Assembly (NCBI RefSeq): GCF_937960835.1
Contig: NZ_CALGPC010000006.1
Coordinates: 186,001-250,000 of the forward strand
Length of the DNA stretch: 64,000 nt
Direction: 5' to 3'
DNA from: an uncultured Ferrovibrio sp.
GTDB taxonomy: Bacteria; Pseudomonadota; Alphaproteobacteria; Ferrovibrionales; Ferrovibrionaceae
Shown: positions 41,515-51,028 of the stretch, piece after piece
Layout of the letters: each line of letters begins with the position of its first letter
Numbering within the stretch: position 1 is the stretch's first letter
Notes under the pieces: model-generated
What the model was told of the DNA's origin: nothing
Seen by the model: only the letters and a program-made list of their open reading frames with translations
Databases searched by the model: none
Position numbers and translations under genes: made by a program

Positions 41515-44500
41515 GTGCAGTTCACCAAGTTGCGCTTGTCCGGCTTCAAGTCCTTCGTCGAGCCGACGGATTTCATCATCCATCCCGGCCTGACCGGGAT
41601 CGTCGGTCCGAATGGTTGCGGCAAGTCCAACTTGGTGGAAGCGCTGCGCTGGGTGATGGGCGAGAATTCCGCCAAGCGCATGCGTGGCTCGGGCATGGAC
41701 GACATGATCTTCGCCGGCACGGCGACGCGTCCTGCCCGCAACATCGCTGAAGTCACGCTCACCCTCGACAACAAGTCGCGCACCGCGCCGCCGGCCTTCA
41801 ACGATCAGGAAGTCCTGGAGATCACGCGCCGCATCGAGCGCGAGAAGGGCTCCGACTACAGCATCAACGGCAACGAAGTGCGCATGCGCGACGTGCAGTT
41901 GCTGTTCGCCGATCTCGCCTCGGGCGCCAATTCGCCCGCCATGGTCAGCCAGGGCCGCGTCGGCGCCATCATCAACGCCAAGCCGACCGACCGCCGCATG
42001 CTGCTGGAAGAGGCGGCAGGCATTTCCGGTCTGCATTCGCGCCGTCACGAGGCCGAGCTGCGCCTGAAGGCCGCCGAGCAGAATCTGGAACGCGTGGTCG
42101 ATGTCATCGGCCAGCTCGACAACCAGTTGCAGTCCCTGAAGCGTCAGGCGCGTCAGGCCAGCCGCTACCGCAACATCGCCGGTCAGATCCGCAAGACCGA
42201 AGCGATCCTGTTCCATCTCAAGCACGAAGCCTTGCGCAAGGCGCTGGCCGAGGCCGAGCAGGCCCTGCATGCCGCCGAGCGTGAAGTGGCTGACCGCACC
42301 TTGCAGGTTTCGGAAGCGCATGAAGCCGAGCGCGTCGCCGCCGAGGCTTTACCGCCGCTGCGCCAGCATGAGGCGGAAGCCGGCGCCAAGCTGCATCGCC
42401 TGACGGTTGCCCGCGAAGGCCTTGATGCCGAAGCCGCCCGCGCTCAGGAAGCGGCCGAGCAGGTGCGCCAGCGTCTGGCGCAGATCCAGGCCGATGCCGG
42501 CCGCGAAGGCAATCTGGCCGAAGAGGCGCAGGCTACCGTCGCACGGCTGGATGCCGAAACGCAGGAACTCGAAGCCCAGCGTGCCGGCGAAGCCGAAGCG
42601 CAGGCCGGCGCCGAAAGCGGCGTCGCCGAAGCGCAGGGCCGCGTCGATGAGCGCCAGGCCGAACTCGACCGTCTGACCGACCGTGCCGCCCAGGAGCAGG
42701 CCCAGCGCGCCCGCCTGCGCCAGGCCATCGAGGATGCCGAGCGCCGCCTTGCCCGCTTGCGCGCCCGCCTGGACGAGATCGTTCAGGAAGAGCAGCGCCT
42801 GCAGGAGCAGACCGAAGCGCAGGCCGAAGCCGAGATCGCCAATGCGGAAGTCGAGGCCAAGCAGCAGGCCGTCGAAGCCGCCCGCGCCGCTCTGGATGGC
42901 GTTGAGCAGGAATTCGCCGAGAAGATCGAAGCGGCCCGTCAGGCTTACGAAGCCGTGGAGGCCGAACAGGCCCGCCTGATCGAGGCGGCCCGCGCGGCGC
43001 TGGAAGCCGTCGAAGCCGAGCATGCGCAGAAGATCGAGGCCGCGCGCCAGGCGATGACCGCGCTGGATGCCGAGCATGAGCAGAAGATCGAAGCGGCCCG
43101 CACCGCTCTGGCTGCCGTCGAAGGCGAGCATGCCGACAAGATCGAAGCGGCCCGCGCCGGTCTGAACGCCGTCGAAGCCGAACATGCGCAGAAGCTCGAA
43201 GCGGCCCGCGCCGGCGTGAATGCCGTCGAGGCCGAGCATGCCGAGAAGATCGCCGAAGCGCGCCGCGCCCAGGAAGCCGCCGAGGCCGAGCGCCAGGCCA
43301 AGGCCCAGGCCGAGCAGGCCGCCCGCGATGCCTGGCAGGGCGTGCAGGGCGAACTCACCCGCCTGAAGGCGGAGGAAGCCGGTCTCACCAAGCTGCTCAA
43401 GATTGACGAGAGCAATCTCTTCCCGCCGCTGATCGACCAGGTCACGGTCGAGCCGGGTTACGAAAAGGCTCTGGGCGCCGCGCTGGCCGATGAGCTGAAT
43501 GCCGCCACCGATCCCAATGCGCCGATGCACTGGGATGCGCTGCCGCCGCTGACCGATGCGCCGGCTTTGCCGTTTGGTGCCGAGCCGCTGTCGAAATACG
43601 TCACCGGCGCCGCCGCATTGCAGCGCCGCCTCAGCCAGATCGGCGTGGTGGCCGACGATGCTGATGGCGCGCGCCTGCGGGCCGATCTGAAGCTGGGCCA
43701 GCGTCTGGTCACCCGCTCCGGCGCGCTGTGGCGCTGGGACGGCTTCACGGTGAAGGCCGGCGCGCCGACCTCCGCCTCGATCAAGCTGGAGCAGCGCAAC
43801 CGCCTTGCCGATCTGCGCGAGGAAATGCGCGAGCTGGAAGGCAAGCTGGCCGAAGCCCAGCGCGCCTATGAAGAGGCCAAGCAGGCGACCGAAGCCGCCG
43901 CCGCGCAGGAGCGCGCCGCGCGTCAGGCGATTGCCGCCGCCGAAGCGCAGCGCGATGCCGCCCGCCAGCAGGCCAATGCCGTGGTGCAGGCGGCCGAGCA
44001 GGCCCGCAACGAAGCGCGCCAGCAGGCGACGCAGGTCGTGCAGGCGGCCGAGCAGGCGCGCGACGACGCCCGCCAGCAGGCTGCCGCCATGGTGCAGGCG
44101 GCCGAACGCTCCGCATTGGAGGCGCGCGAGCGCGCCAGCCAGGCGGTGGCTGCGGCTGAGCGCGAGCGCCAGGCCGCGCGCGATCATGCCAATCAGAATG
44201 TCGCCCAGGCCGAACGCGACCGCCAGGCAGCGCGCGAACGCGCCACCCAGGCCATCGCCGCGGTCGAGCGCGACCGTCAGGCGGCGCGCGAGCGCGCCAC
44301 TCAGGATATTGCCCGCGCCGACCGCGATCTGGCCGCTGCCCGTGAATTGCAGGCGGAAGTCGTGCGCAAGGAAGCCGAACGCCAGTCGCGCCTTGCGGCC
44401 CTTGCTGAACAGAAGCAGCAGACCGAAGCCGAGATCGCCGAAACCGAGCAGGCGCGTCAGGCCGAGGCCGCCGCTCTGGAGGCGATGCCGCCGGAAGACG

Positions 44501-45747
44501 AAGTGCGCGAACTGATCGCAATGGTGCGCGAAGAGGTCAACAGCCTGCGTCAGGCTTTGGCCGAGCGCCGCGCTGCGCTGGAGCAGCTTCGCCGCGATGC
44601 CGAGGCGCGCGCGCGCCGTCTCGAAGCCATCGTCATCGAGCGCCGCAACGCCGCCGCGCGTTACGAAAGCGCCACCCAGCAGATGGGCCAGCTCGCTGCC
44701 CGCCGCGAAGAGGCGGAAGCCGAACTGGCCAAGCTGGAGCAGATCCCGCTCGAACTCGAAAGCCGCCGGCAGGCGCTGCTCGATCAGATCGCCATTGCCG
44801 AGGCCGAGCGCCAGCAGGCCGCCGACCATCTTGCCAATGCCGAAGCGGCGCAGCAGCTTGCGGCCAAGACTGCGCGCGAACTGGAGCAGCTCATGGGCGC
44901 CGCCCGCGAGGAGCGCGTGCGCGCCGAGGCCGATCTGGAGCATCAGCGCACCAGCATGGACGAACTGGCGATCCGCGTGCGCGAGGCGCTGGACTGTACC
45001 CTGGACGAAGTGCTCAAGGCCGGCGAGGTCGAAGAGGGCGAGGAATTCCCCGAACTGTCGCAGGTCGAAAACCGCCTCGAGCGTCTGCGCAAGGAGCGCG
45101 ACAATATGGGCCCGGTCAACCTGCGCGCCGATATCGAGGCGCAGGAAGTGGAAGAGAAGCTGACCACTTTGCAGACCGAGCAGAACGATCTCGTCGCCGC
45201 CATTGACAAGCTGCGCCAGGGCATCGCGTCGCTGAACAAGGAAGGCCGCGAGCGTCTGCTCGATGCCTTCAAGAAGGTCGACGAGCATTTCCAGAAGCTG
45301 TTCGTCGAAGTCTTCGGCGGCGGCCGCGCGCATCTGCAGCTCGTCGAAAGCGACGATCCGCTGCAGGCGGGCCTCGAAATCTACGCCTCGCCGCCGGGCA
45401 AGCGTCTGCAGGTGATGTCGTTGCTTTCGGGCGGCGAGCAGGCGCTGACGGCCTTGTCGCTGCTGTTTGCCGTCTTCCTCACCAACCCGGCGCCGATCTG
45501 CGTGCTGGACGAGGTGGACGCGCCGCTGGACGACTCCAACGTCGAGCGTCTGTGCAATCTGATGGAAGCGATGGCGCGCCAGACCTCCGATATCGGCGAG
45601 GGCACGCGCTTCATCGTGGTGACCCACCATCCGATCACCATGGCCCGCATGGACCGCCTGTTTGGCGTCACCATGGCCGAACGTGGCGTCTCGACGCTCG
45701 TCTCGGTTGATCTCGCGGCCGCGGAGGCGATGAAGGCGACGGCATGA
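41515..45747 (+). CDS. smc: Chromosome segregation protein SMC, with greatly lengthened coiled coil
   Basis: The 1410-residue product has the ABC head split at both ends: Walker A GPNGCGKS (31-38), signature LLSGGEQALTAL (1303-1314) and Walker B CVLDEVDAP (1329-1337). The hinge spans about 623-758. SMC dimers with ScpA/ScpB compact and segregate chromosomes. Usual length is about 1150; the extra comes from two arrays of 18-residue units (452-595 and 798-941), each 144 residues. They flank the hinge at nearly equal distance, so both strands of the arm grow equally; without them the length is 1122. The start is GTG at 41515 behind AAAGGGAG. Confidence 0.97.
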   Translation: MQFTKLRLSGFKSFVEPTDFIIHPGLTGIVGPNGCGKSNLVEALRWVMGENSAKRMRGSGMDDMIFAGTATRPARNIAEVTLTLDNKSRTAPPAFNDQEVLEITRRIEREKGSDYSINGNEVRMRDVQLLFADLASGANSPAMVSQGRVGAIINAKPTDRRMLLEEAAGISGLHSRRHEAELRLKAAEQNLERVVDVIGQLDNQLQSLKRQARQASRYRNIAGQIRKTEAILFHLKHEALRKALAEAEQALHAAEREVADRTLQVSEAHEAERVAAEALPPLRQHEAEAGAKLHRLTVAREGLDAEAARAQEAAEQVRQRLAQIQADAGREGNLAEEAQATVARLDAETQELEAQRAGEAEAQAGAESGVAEAQGRVDERQAELDRLTDRAAQEQAQRARLRQAIEDAERRLARLRARLDEIVQEEQRLQEQTEAQAEAEIANAEVEAKQQAVEAARAALDGVEQEFAEKIEAARQAYEAVEAEQARLIEAARAALEAVEAEHAQKIEAARQAMTALDAEHEQKIEAARTALAAVEGEHADKIEAARAGLNAVEAEHAQKLEAARAGVNAVEAEHAEKIAEARRAQEAAEAERQAKAQAEQAARDAWQGVQGELTRLKAEEAGLTKLLKIDESNLFPPLIDQVTVEPGYEKALGAALADELNAATDPNAPMHWDALPPLTDAPALPFGAEPLSKYVTGAAALQRRLSQIGVVADDADGARLRADLKLGQRLVTRSGALWRWDGFTVKAGAPTSASIKLEQRNRLADLREEMRELEGKLAEAQRAYEEAKQATEAAAAQERAARQAIAAAEAQRDAARQQANAVVQAAEQARNEARQQATQVVQAAEQARDDARQQAAAMVQAAERSALEARERASQAVAAAERERQAARDHANQNVAQAERDRQAARERATQAIAAVERDRQAARERATQDIARADRDLAAARELQAEVVRKEAERQSRLAALAEQKQQTEAEIAETEQARQAEAAALEAMPPEDEVRELIAMVREEVNSLRQALAERRAALEQLRRDAEARARRLEAIVIERRNAAARYESATQQMGQLAARREEAEAELAKLEQIPLELESRRQALLDQIAIAEAERQQAADHLANAEAAQQLAAKTARELEQLMGAAREERVRAEADLEHQRTSMDELAIRVREALDCTLDEVLKAGEVEEGEEFPELSQVENRLERLRKERDNMGPVNLRADIEAQEVEEKLTTLQTEQNDLVAAIDKLRQGIASLNKEGRERLLDAFKKVDEHFQKLFVEVFGGGRAHLQLVESDDPLQAGLEIYASPPGKRLQVMSLLSGGEQALTALSLLFAVFLTNPAPICVLDEVDAPLDDSNVERLCNLMEAMARQTSDIGEGTRFIVVTHHPITMARMDRLFGVTMAERGVSTLVSVDLAAAEAMKATA
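42868..43299 (+). repeat. In-frame tandem repeat array, N-terminal arm of smc (8 x 54 bp)
   Basis: Eight consecutive 54 bp units encode variants of KIEAARxALxAVEAEHAQ (18 residues, residues 452-595). Units 3-6 are closest to each other at DNA level, pointing to expansion by slippage or unequal exchange. Eighteen residues equal one heptad plus one hendecad, so the repeat keeps a coiled-coil stripe. Confidence 0.9.
43906..44337 (+). repeat. In-frame tandem repeat array, C-terminal arm of smc (8 x 54 bp)
   Basis: Seven clear 54 bp units plus one diverged first unit encode variants of ARQQATQVVQAAEQARDD or ARERATQAIAAVERDRQA (18 residues, residues 798-941). The consensus differs from the N-terminal arm array, yet unit length, copy number and total (432 bp) are the same. 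Confidence 0.88.
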
Positions 45748-45761
45748 CCGTCGCCTCTTTC
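45734..45761 (+). terminator. Intrinsic terminator overlapping the smc stop codon
   Basis: AGGCGACGG (45734-45742) pairs perfectly with CCGTCGCCT (45748-45756) around the 5-base loop CATGA, followed by CTTTCT. The smc stop codon TGA (45745-45747) lies in the loop. The T-tract is short, so strength is uncertain. Confidence 0.6.
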
Positions 45762-45873
45762 TGCGCTAACTCAGGCTAGATTTATCCAGGCGCGATTTAT
45801 ATCGACACGCTCTCTCACTGGACGATAAGCTGGGCTCACGAAGGAGCCTGCTGACTGTCCGAAGGGAGCGGTC

Positions 45874-48045
45874 ATGTCGAAAGCGGAGATTGCCGCAGAA
45901 AGCGGCTCCGGTCGAACTGGCGCGTCCGGTGAAGAGACACCGGTTTTCCTGTCGCTATTGCCGGCCCGCCCCGGCGAGCGCCGCTTCGCTTTTGCGGTCA
46001 TGGCGGTATCGCTGGCGGTTTTCGTCGCGCTCGCGCCCTTCGCCAAGGTTCAGCTCCCGCGCCTGGACGCCTTCATCCCGCTTTATCAATCGGCACTGGT
46101 GATCAGTCATCTGATCATTGCCGTGCTGCTGTTCGGGCAGTTCAGCATCGTACGCACGCGCGGACTTCTCATTCTTGCCAGCGCCTATCTGTTCACCACG
46201 CTGATGGTGGTGGCGCATACCCTCAGCTTCCCCGGCCTGTTCGCGCCAGGCGGCCTGCTGGGCAGCGGTGCGCAGACCACCGCCTGGCTTTACATGATCT
46301 GGCATGGCGGTTTTTCGCTGCTGGTAATCGGTTATGCGCTGTTCAACGGCGCGAAAATCGATGCTCCGCCGAACCAGATCATCACCTTTTCCGTCATCGT
46401 CGTTGCCGCCGTGGTGGCTGTCGTGATGGCGCTGACGTCGGCCGGGCAGGACTGGCTGCCGGCCATCATGGACGGCGACCGCTATACGCCGATGATGAGC
46501 GTGGTCGTCTTGGCGGTATGGCTGATCGGCCTGTTCGCCCTGCTGCTGCTGTGGCGCCGCAAGGCGGATACCGCACTCGATCTCTGGCTGGTCGTGGTGG
46601 TCGGCGCCTGGCTGCTCGATGTTGCGCTGGCGGCGGTATTCAATGGCGGGCGGTTCGATCTCGGCTTCTATGCCGGCCGCATTTATGGCCTCTTGGCCTC
46701 CGGCACCGTGCTGCTGGTGCTGCTTTTGGAAACCCGCGCGCTCTATGTGCGGCATGCGCTGGAGTTGCAGCAGACCAATCAGGCGCTGCGCGAAAGCAAG
46801 GCGCGGCTGCGGCAGCTGAACGAAACCCTGGAGCAGCGGGTGCAGGAACGCACGCAGCGGCTGGAAGAGGAAGCAGCCGAGCGCGAGCGGATGGAGGCGG
46901 CCCTGCGCGACGTGCAGAAGCTGGAAGCCATCGGCCGCATGACCGGCGGCATCGCCCATGACTTCAACAACCTGCTCGCCGTCATCATCGGCAATGTCGA
47001 TGAACTGATGGAACGGTTCAGAGACCGGCCGGACATGGAATCCCTGTTGGCGATCAATCATGCGGCCGAACGCGGCGCGCGGCTGATCCGGCAATTGATG
47101 ACTTTTTCCCGCAACAAGCCGCTCAAGACTGACACCATCGACCTGAAACAGCGCGCGCGGGACATGGGCTCATTCCTGACGCAGTCCTTGCGCGGCGATA
47201 TCCGCCTCGTCTTCGACTGGCCGGAAGATCTCTGGCCGGTGCGCTGCGATGGCGACGAACTCGATCTCGCCATGGTCAATCTCTGCGTCAATGCGCGCGA
47301 TGCCATGCCCGATGGCGGGCTGGTGCGGATCGCGGGCCGCAACATCGCCGCCATCGAGAAGCAGGAACCGAGCCTCGGGCTTGCCGGCGATTACGTGCAG
47401 CTCAGCCTGTCCGATACCGGCCATGGCATCGCCGGCGACGATCTGAAGCGGGTGTTCGAGCCCTTCTTCACCACCAAGGAAATCGGCAAGGGCACCGGCC
47501 TGGGCCTGTGTCAGGTCTACGGCTTCTGCCAGCAGGCAGGCGGCCGTGCCATGGTCGAAAGCGTCGAAGGGCAGGGCACGACGGTGACGCTCTATCTGCC
47601 GCGCGCTGTCGTGGAAACCGATGCGCCGTCCGTGCCGAATTCAGGGACTGCGCGGCGCGGCCGCGGCCGGGTGCTGCTGGTCGAGGATGACGACGCGGTG
47701 GCTGCGATGGCGACCCGCATGCTGACCATGCTGGGCTATGAAAGCCACCGCGCCCGGGATGCCCGCACCGCCCTGGCATTGCTGCTCGGCGGCCAGCAAT
47801 TCGATGTGCTGTTTTCCGATATCGTGATGCCCGGCGGCATGAGCGGCCAGGAACTGGCGCAGAAGGTGCGCAGCCATTTTCCGGCTCTGCCGATCCTGCT
47901 TGCCAGCGGCATCGTCTATGCGGCAGCCGAAGTCGACCGCCAGGGCTTCGACATCATCGCCAAACCCTATCGTGCCGACGCGCTGGCCGATGCGCTGGAG
48001 CGCGTGATCCGCGAAAGCTATTCCAGGCAGCGCAACCGCGCGTGA
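45874..48045 (+). CDS. Hybrid sensor histidine kinase with N-terminal MASE4 membrane domain
   Basis: The 723-residue product starts with about eight hydrophobic helices (35-295) of the MASE4 sensory type, with LDAFIPLYQSALVISHLIIA and LYMIWHGGFSLLVIGYALF. A coiled-coil linker leads to the kinase core: H-box GGIAHDFNNLLAVI with His362, N-box VNLCVNARDAM, G1 SDTGHGIAGDD, G2 GKGTGLGL. The C-terminal receiver has acceptor Asp649 in FSDIVMPGG and Lys in IIAKPYRAD. No partner regulator gene is adjacent. Signal unknown. GAAGGGAG precedes the ATG. Confidence 0.93.
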   Translation: MSKAEIAAESGSGRTGASGEETPVFLSLLPARPGERRFAFAVMAVSLAVFVALAPFAKVQLPRLDAFIPLYQSALVISHLIIAVLLFGQFSIVRTRGLLILASAYLFTTLMVVAHTLSFPGLFAPGGLLGSGAQTTAWLYMIWHGGFSLLVIGYALFNGAKIDAPPNQIITFSVIVVAAVVAVVMALTSAGQDWLPAIMDGDRYTPMMSVVVLAVWLIGLFALLLLWRRKADTALDLWLVVVVGAWLLDVALAAVFNGGRFDLGFYAGRIYGLLASGTVLLVLLLETRALYVRHALELQQTNQALRESKARLRQLNETLEQRVQERTQRLEEEAAERERMEAALRDVQKLEAIGRMTGGIAHDFNNLLAVIIGNVDELMERFRDRPDMESLLAINHAAERGARLIRQLMTFSRNKPLKTDTIDLKQRARDMGSFLTQSLRGDIRLVFDWPEDLWPVRCDGDELDLAMVNLCVNARDAMPDGGLVRIAGRNIAAIEKQEPSLGLAGDYVQLSLSDTGHGIAGDDLKRVFEPFFTTKEIGKGTGLGLCQVYGFCQQAGGRAMVESVEGQGTTVTLYLPRAVVETDAPSVPNSGTARRGRGRVLLVEDDDAVAAMATRMLTMLGYESHRARDARTALALLLGGQQFDVLFSDIVMPGGMSGQELAQKVRSHFPALPILLASGIVYAAAEVDRQGFDIIAKPYRADALADALERVIRESYSRQRNRA

Positions 48046-48074
48046 CCAGGCGCGCATAATCCAATCGCGCGTGA

Positions 48075-49004
48075 TTAAAGGCTGCCGGCCGGCAGGAAGC
48101 CGAAGCTGCCCTCCAGCATGGCGCCGCGGAAATCGGCCTGCTCCAGCCGTGCACGCGAAAGATTGGCGCCGCGCAAGTCCGTGCAGATCAGCTTGGCCCG
48201 TGTCAGATCGGCGCCGGCCAGATTGGCATGAGCCAGATCCGCGCCGCTTAAATCGGCGCCAGCCAGGTTGACGCCGGTCAGGCAGGCGCCGCGCAGGCTG
48301 GCGCGGCTGCCCTGCTTGCCGTCGGTCCTGATCCAGGTCGTGTGCTGCCAGACAATTTCGGCCAGCTCGGTGGCGGCGGGCGGCCGCGGCAGCTTGCCGC
48401 CGGCGGCTTCGATGGCGGCCGCAACATCCTGCGGGATATCCGCCAAGGCAAACGAGGCGCCGCGCAGATCGGCGCCCTGAAAGCGCACATTCTCCAGCCG
48501 CGTGAAGGCGAAATCGGCATCCTGCAGATTGGCCTTCTCAAAGCTCGCCTCCACCAGGGTGGCGCGCGCAAAGGATGCGCCGCGCAGCACCGCGGAATGC
48601 AGCTTGGTGGCGGTGTGGTCGGTGCCGTCGCGATAGGGGCCAAGCTGGGCTTCGGTGAAACGGGTTCCGGCCAGTACCGCGCGGCTGAAATCCGCGCCGC
48701 GCAGATCGGCCTTGGTGAAATCGGCCTCGGTCAGGTCGGCGGCGGTGAAGTCGCCACCGGGAAGCTCGGCTTCAGCGAAATTGCATTCGCGCAGGTCAGC
48801 GCAGACCATCCGGCAGAAATGCAGATGCGCGCGCCGCAGATTGCGGCGGTGCAGCTTGATGGCGTCGAAATTGATGCGGTCGAGATGCAGCCGGCGGCCG
48901 ATCCGCACCGAACTGTTCAGCGAGGACACGAACCGCCCATGCGATTCCAGCAGATCGCCCAGATCGGGCGGACAGGGGGCATAATGCGGCGGCAAGGCGG
49001 TCAT
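48075..49004 (-). CDS. Pentapeptide-repeat protein, second copy in the window
   Basis: The 309-residue product has A(D/N)LXX-type repeats in two blocks: about 45-200 (for example LTEADFTKADLRGADFSRAV) and 245-305 (LAGADLSGADLAHANLAGAD). The second block is opened by TWIRTDGKQGSRASLRGACL, similar to the leader in the protein at 15622-16830. No signal peptide. It converges with the histidine kinase gene. ATG at 49004 is used; an extension of 9 codons is possible. Function unknown. Confidence 0.87.
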   Translation of the reverse strand: MTALPPHYAPCPPDLGDLLESHGRFVSSLNSSVRIGRRLHLDRINFDAIKLHRRNLRRAHLHFCRMVCADLRECNFAEAELPGGDFTAADLTEADFTKADLRGADFSRAVLAGTRFTEAQLGPYRDGTDHTATKLHSAVLRGASFARATLVEASFEKANLQDADFAFTRLENVRFQGADLRGASFALADIPQDVAAAIEAAGGKLPRPPAATELAEIVWQHTTWIRTDGKQGSRASLRGACLTGVNLAGADLSGADLAHANLAGADLTRAKLICTDLRGANLSRARLEQADFRGAMLEGSFGFLPAGSL

Positions 49005-49121
49005 GCGATGGCTCGGCCAGTCTGGGAGCAACCCTGGCCGTTAGGATAGGCCAAGTTGCGCCTGCTTGTAAGCACGCATGATGCCGCATGCAGCCTGGCT
49101 TGAAGGGCATCGGATGTGAAA

Positions 49122-49149
49122 ACGGCGCCGGAGGATCGTCCGGCGCCGT
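49122..49149 (-). terminator. Intrinsic terminator of the hydroxyacid dehydrogenase gene
   Basis: ACGGCGCCGGA (49122-49132) pairs perfectly with TCCGGCGCCGT (49139-49149) around a 6-base loop. On the minus strand it is followed by TTTTC. It lies 26 bases after the minus-strand gene ending at 49175. Confidence 0.75.
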
Positions 49150-49174
49150 ACGTAAGACTTGCAGCAGGCGGGGC

Positions 49175-50167
49175 TTACAGCAGGCCCGCAATCACCCGGT
49201 CGGGCGGAGCATGGCCGTCGGCGAAGGTCTTGATGTTGATGATGACCTTCTCGCCCATGTCGATGCGGCCTTCCAGCGTGGCCGAGCCCATATGCGGCAG
49301 CAGCACCACGTTGTTCAGCTCGATCAGCTTCGGATTGACGGCGGGCTCATGCTCGAACACGTCCAGCCCGGCCCCGGCGATGTCGCCCTTGCGCAGCTTG
49401 CGCACCAGTGCGTTCTCGTCGATCACCTCGCCGCGCGCGGTATTCACGATATAGGCATGCGGCTGCAAAAGATCGAGGCGCCGCGCCGACAGCAGATGGA
49501 AGGTGGCTGGCGTATGCGGGCAGTTGACCGAGATGATGTCCATGCGCGCCAGCATCTGGTCGAGGCTTTCCCAATAGGTTGCTTCCAGCTCCCGCTCGAT
49601 GCTTTCATGCACGCGCTTGCGGTTGTGGTAATGGATCGACAGGCCGAATGCCTTGGCGCGGCGTGCTACCGCCTGGCCGATGCGGCCCATGCCAATGATG
49701 CCGAGCCGCTTGCCCCAGATGCGCTTGCCCAGCATCCAGGTCGGCGACCAGCCTTCGAACTTGCCCTGCTGCAGCGCCATCGCGCCTTCCACCAGCCGCC
49801 GCGGCACCGAAAGGATCAGCGCCATGGTCATGTCGGCGGTATCCTCGGTCAGCACGCCTGGCGTGTTGGTGACGGTAATGCCGCGCTGGCGGGCGGCGGC
49901 CAGGTCGATATGGTCGACGCCGGTGCCGAAATTGGCGATCAGGCGGAAATTCGGGCCGGCATGGGCGAGGATCGAGCCGTCGATCCGGTCGGTGATGGTC
50001 GGCACCAGCACGTCGGCGGTCTTCACCGCCTCGATCAGTTCGGCCTGGCTGAGCGGCTTGTCCGTCACGTTCAGACGCGTGTCGAACAGCTCCATCATCC
50101 GGGTCTCGATCGGATCCGGCAGCTTGCGGGTCACGATCACCAGCGGGCGCTTTTTCGACATGGGCAT
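49175..50167 (-). CDS. D-2-hydroxyacid dehydrogenase (glyoxylate/hydroxypyruvate reductase type)
   Basis: The 330-residue product is a D-isomer-specific dehydrogenase: NFGTGVDHIDLAAARQRGI, NTPGVLTEDTADMTMALIL, NAD(P)-binding LGIIGMGRIGQAVARRAKAF, and the catalytic Arg (NTARGEVIDE), Glu (GLDVFEHEP) and His (LLPHMGSAT). It is closest to GyaR-type glyoxylate reductases. ATG at 50167 is used, with ATG 50161 as an alternative; an open extension to 50236 is not supported. Confidence 0.9.
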   Translation of the reverse strand: MPMSKKRPLVIVTRKLPDPIETRMMELFDTRLNVTDKPLSQAELIEAVKTADVLVPTITDRIDGSILAHAGPNFRLIANFGTGVDHIDLAAARQRGITVTNTPGVLTEDTADMTMALILSVPRRLVEGAMALQQGKFEGWSPTWMLGKRIWGKRLGIIGMGRIGQAVARRAKAFGLSIHYHNRKRVHESIERELEATYWESLDQMLARMDIISVNCPHTPATFHLLSARRLDLLQPHAYIVNTARGEVIDENALVRKLRKGDIAGAGLDVFEHEPAVNPKLIELNNVVLLPHMGSATLEGRIDMGEKVIINIKTFADGHAPPDRVIAGLL

Positions 50168-50326
50168 GTGGGCGTTTCCAACTCCGCGGCGGGGGAGGTT
50201 TTGCCCCTCTCTAGCAGATCGACCCGACCGAGACAAACCTCGGCCGGGCCGAAATCGGCTGCCGTTAGGACAGTGTATGATCGCTCCGTTTGCGTACGAA
50301 CGGAGCCGTTTTCAAGGGCTTAGCCG

Positions 50327-50920
50327 TCACCGGACGTAGAGCGCCATATACTGGCGGATATTGCGCTCCAGCTCCCGGTTCACGTCCATCATGGTCTCGC
50401 GGACCAGGTCATGAAGAATCCGGTCGCGGTCGTTCAGCGTGGCCCGCTCGCTCATGCTGGTGGCGCGCCGGGCGGAAGCCGAAGCCTCGGCCAGGCGGAA
50501 GCCGCGGGCGTCGCGCAGTTCGACCGCCATCTCCACATCGGTGTCGAAGCGGGCAATCTGATCCTCGGTGAAATTGCCGCGCAGGCCGGGGGTCTTCTTC
50601 AGGTCGGTGTCGGTGACGCTGGCCCTGCGGATGACGACGCGCACGGTGTGCTGCTGGCTGTTGTCCAGCTCCACGCGGTCACGCGCCCAGCGCTGCGCCA
50701 CCACCAGAGGCGGCTGCGGGATGCTCAGCTCCACATGCGGCGGCTGGGCCGAGGGCTGATATTCCACCACGGTTTCGACATTGCTGGCGGCGAAGGTCAG
50801 CTTGGGCGATTGCTCGAAGGTGATCTCGGGCAGGAAAAGCCGCTCCGGCGGACCCGATGAGCAGGCCGCGAGCAGAACCGTCAAGCCGAGCGCAGCGAGG
50901 CCGCGGACGAAAGCATGCAT
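50327..50920 (-). CDS. Putative outer-membrane lipoprotein of unknown family
   Basis: The 197-residue product has a lipoprotein signal with the lipobox LLAAC (Cys20), then a globular part with alternating strands (FAASNVETVVEYQ, TVRVVIRRASVTDTDL, TDVEMAVELRDARGFRLAEA) and a helical tail with NRELERNIRQYMALYV. I do not recognise a named family; proteins of this shape occur in other Alphaproteobacteria. It lies upstream of nothing on its strand, between gyaR-like and hslO genes. Confidence 0.75.
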   Translation of the reverse strand: MHAFVRGLAALGLTVLLAACSSGPPERLFLPEITFEQSPKLTFAASNVETVVEYQPSAQPPHVELSIPQPPLVVAQRWARDRVELDNSQQHTVRVVIRRASVTDTDLKKTPGLRGNFTEDQIARFDTDVEMAVELRDARGFRLAEASASARRATSMSERATLNDRDRILHDLVRETMMDVNRELERNIRQYMALYVR

Positions 50921-51028
50921 GGCTTTTCTCCTTGTTTTCCGCCGTTAGCTAGATGGCAAATAGGGCGAATTCAAGGCTCGGCGACGGCAGCGGCGAGGCT
51001 GGCGCGTTTTATTCAGCTTGGGCGCTGC

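Noticed and set aside
42868..44337. Regular 54 bp repeats considered as a CRISPR array or minisatellite
   Set aside because: They are gapless, in frame with smc, without spacers, and encode coiled-coil units.
42349..45630. 1093-codon open frame on the minus strand across smc
   Set aside because: It is a shadow of the repetitive coiled-coil coding sequence (His/Leu/Gly-rich, no domains), not a gene.
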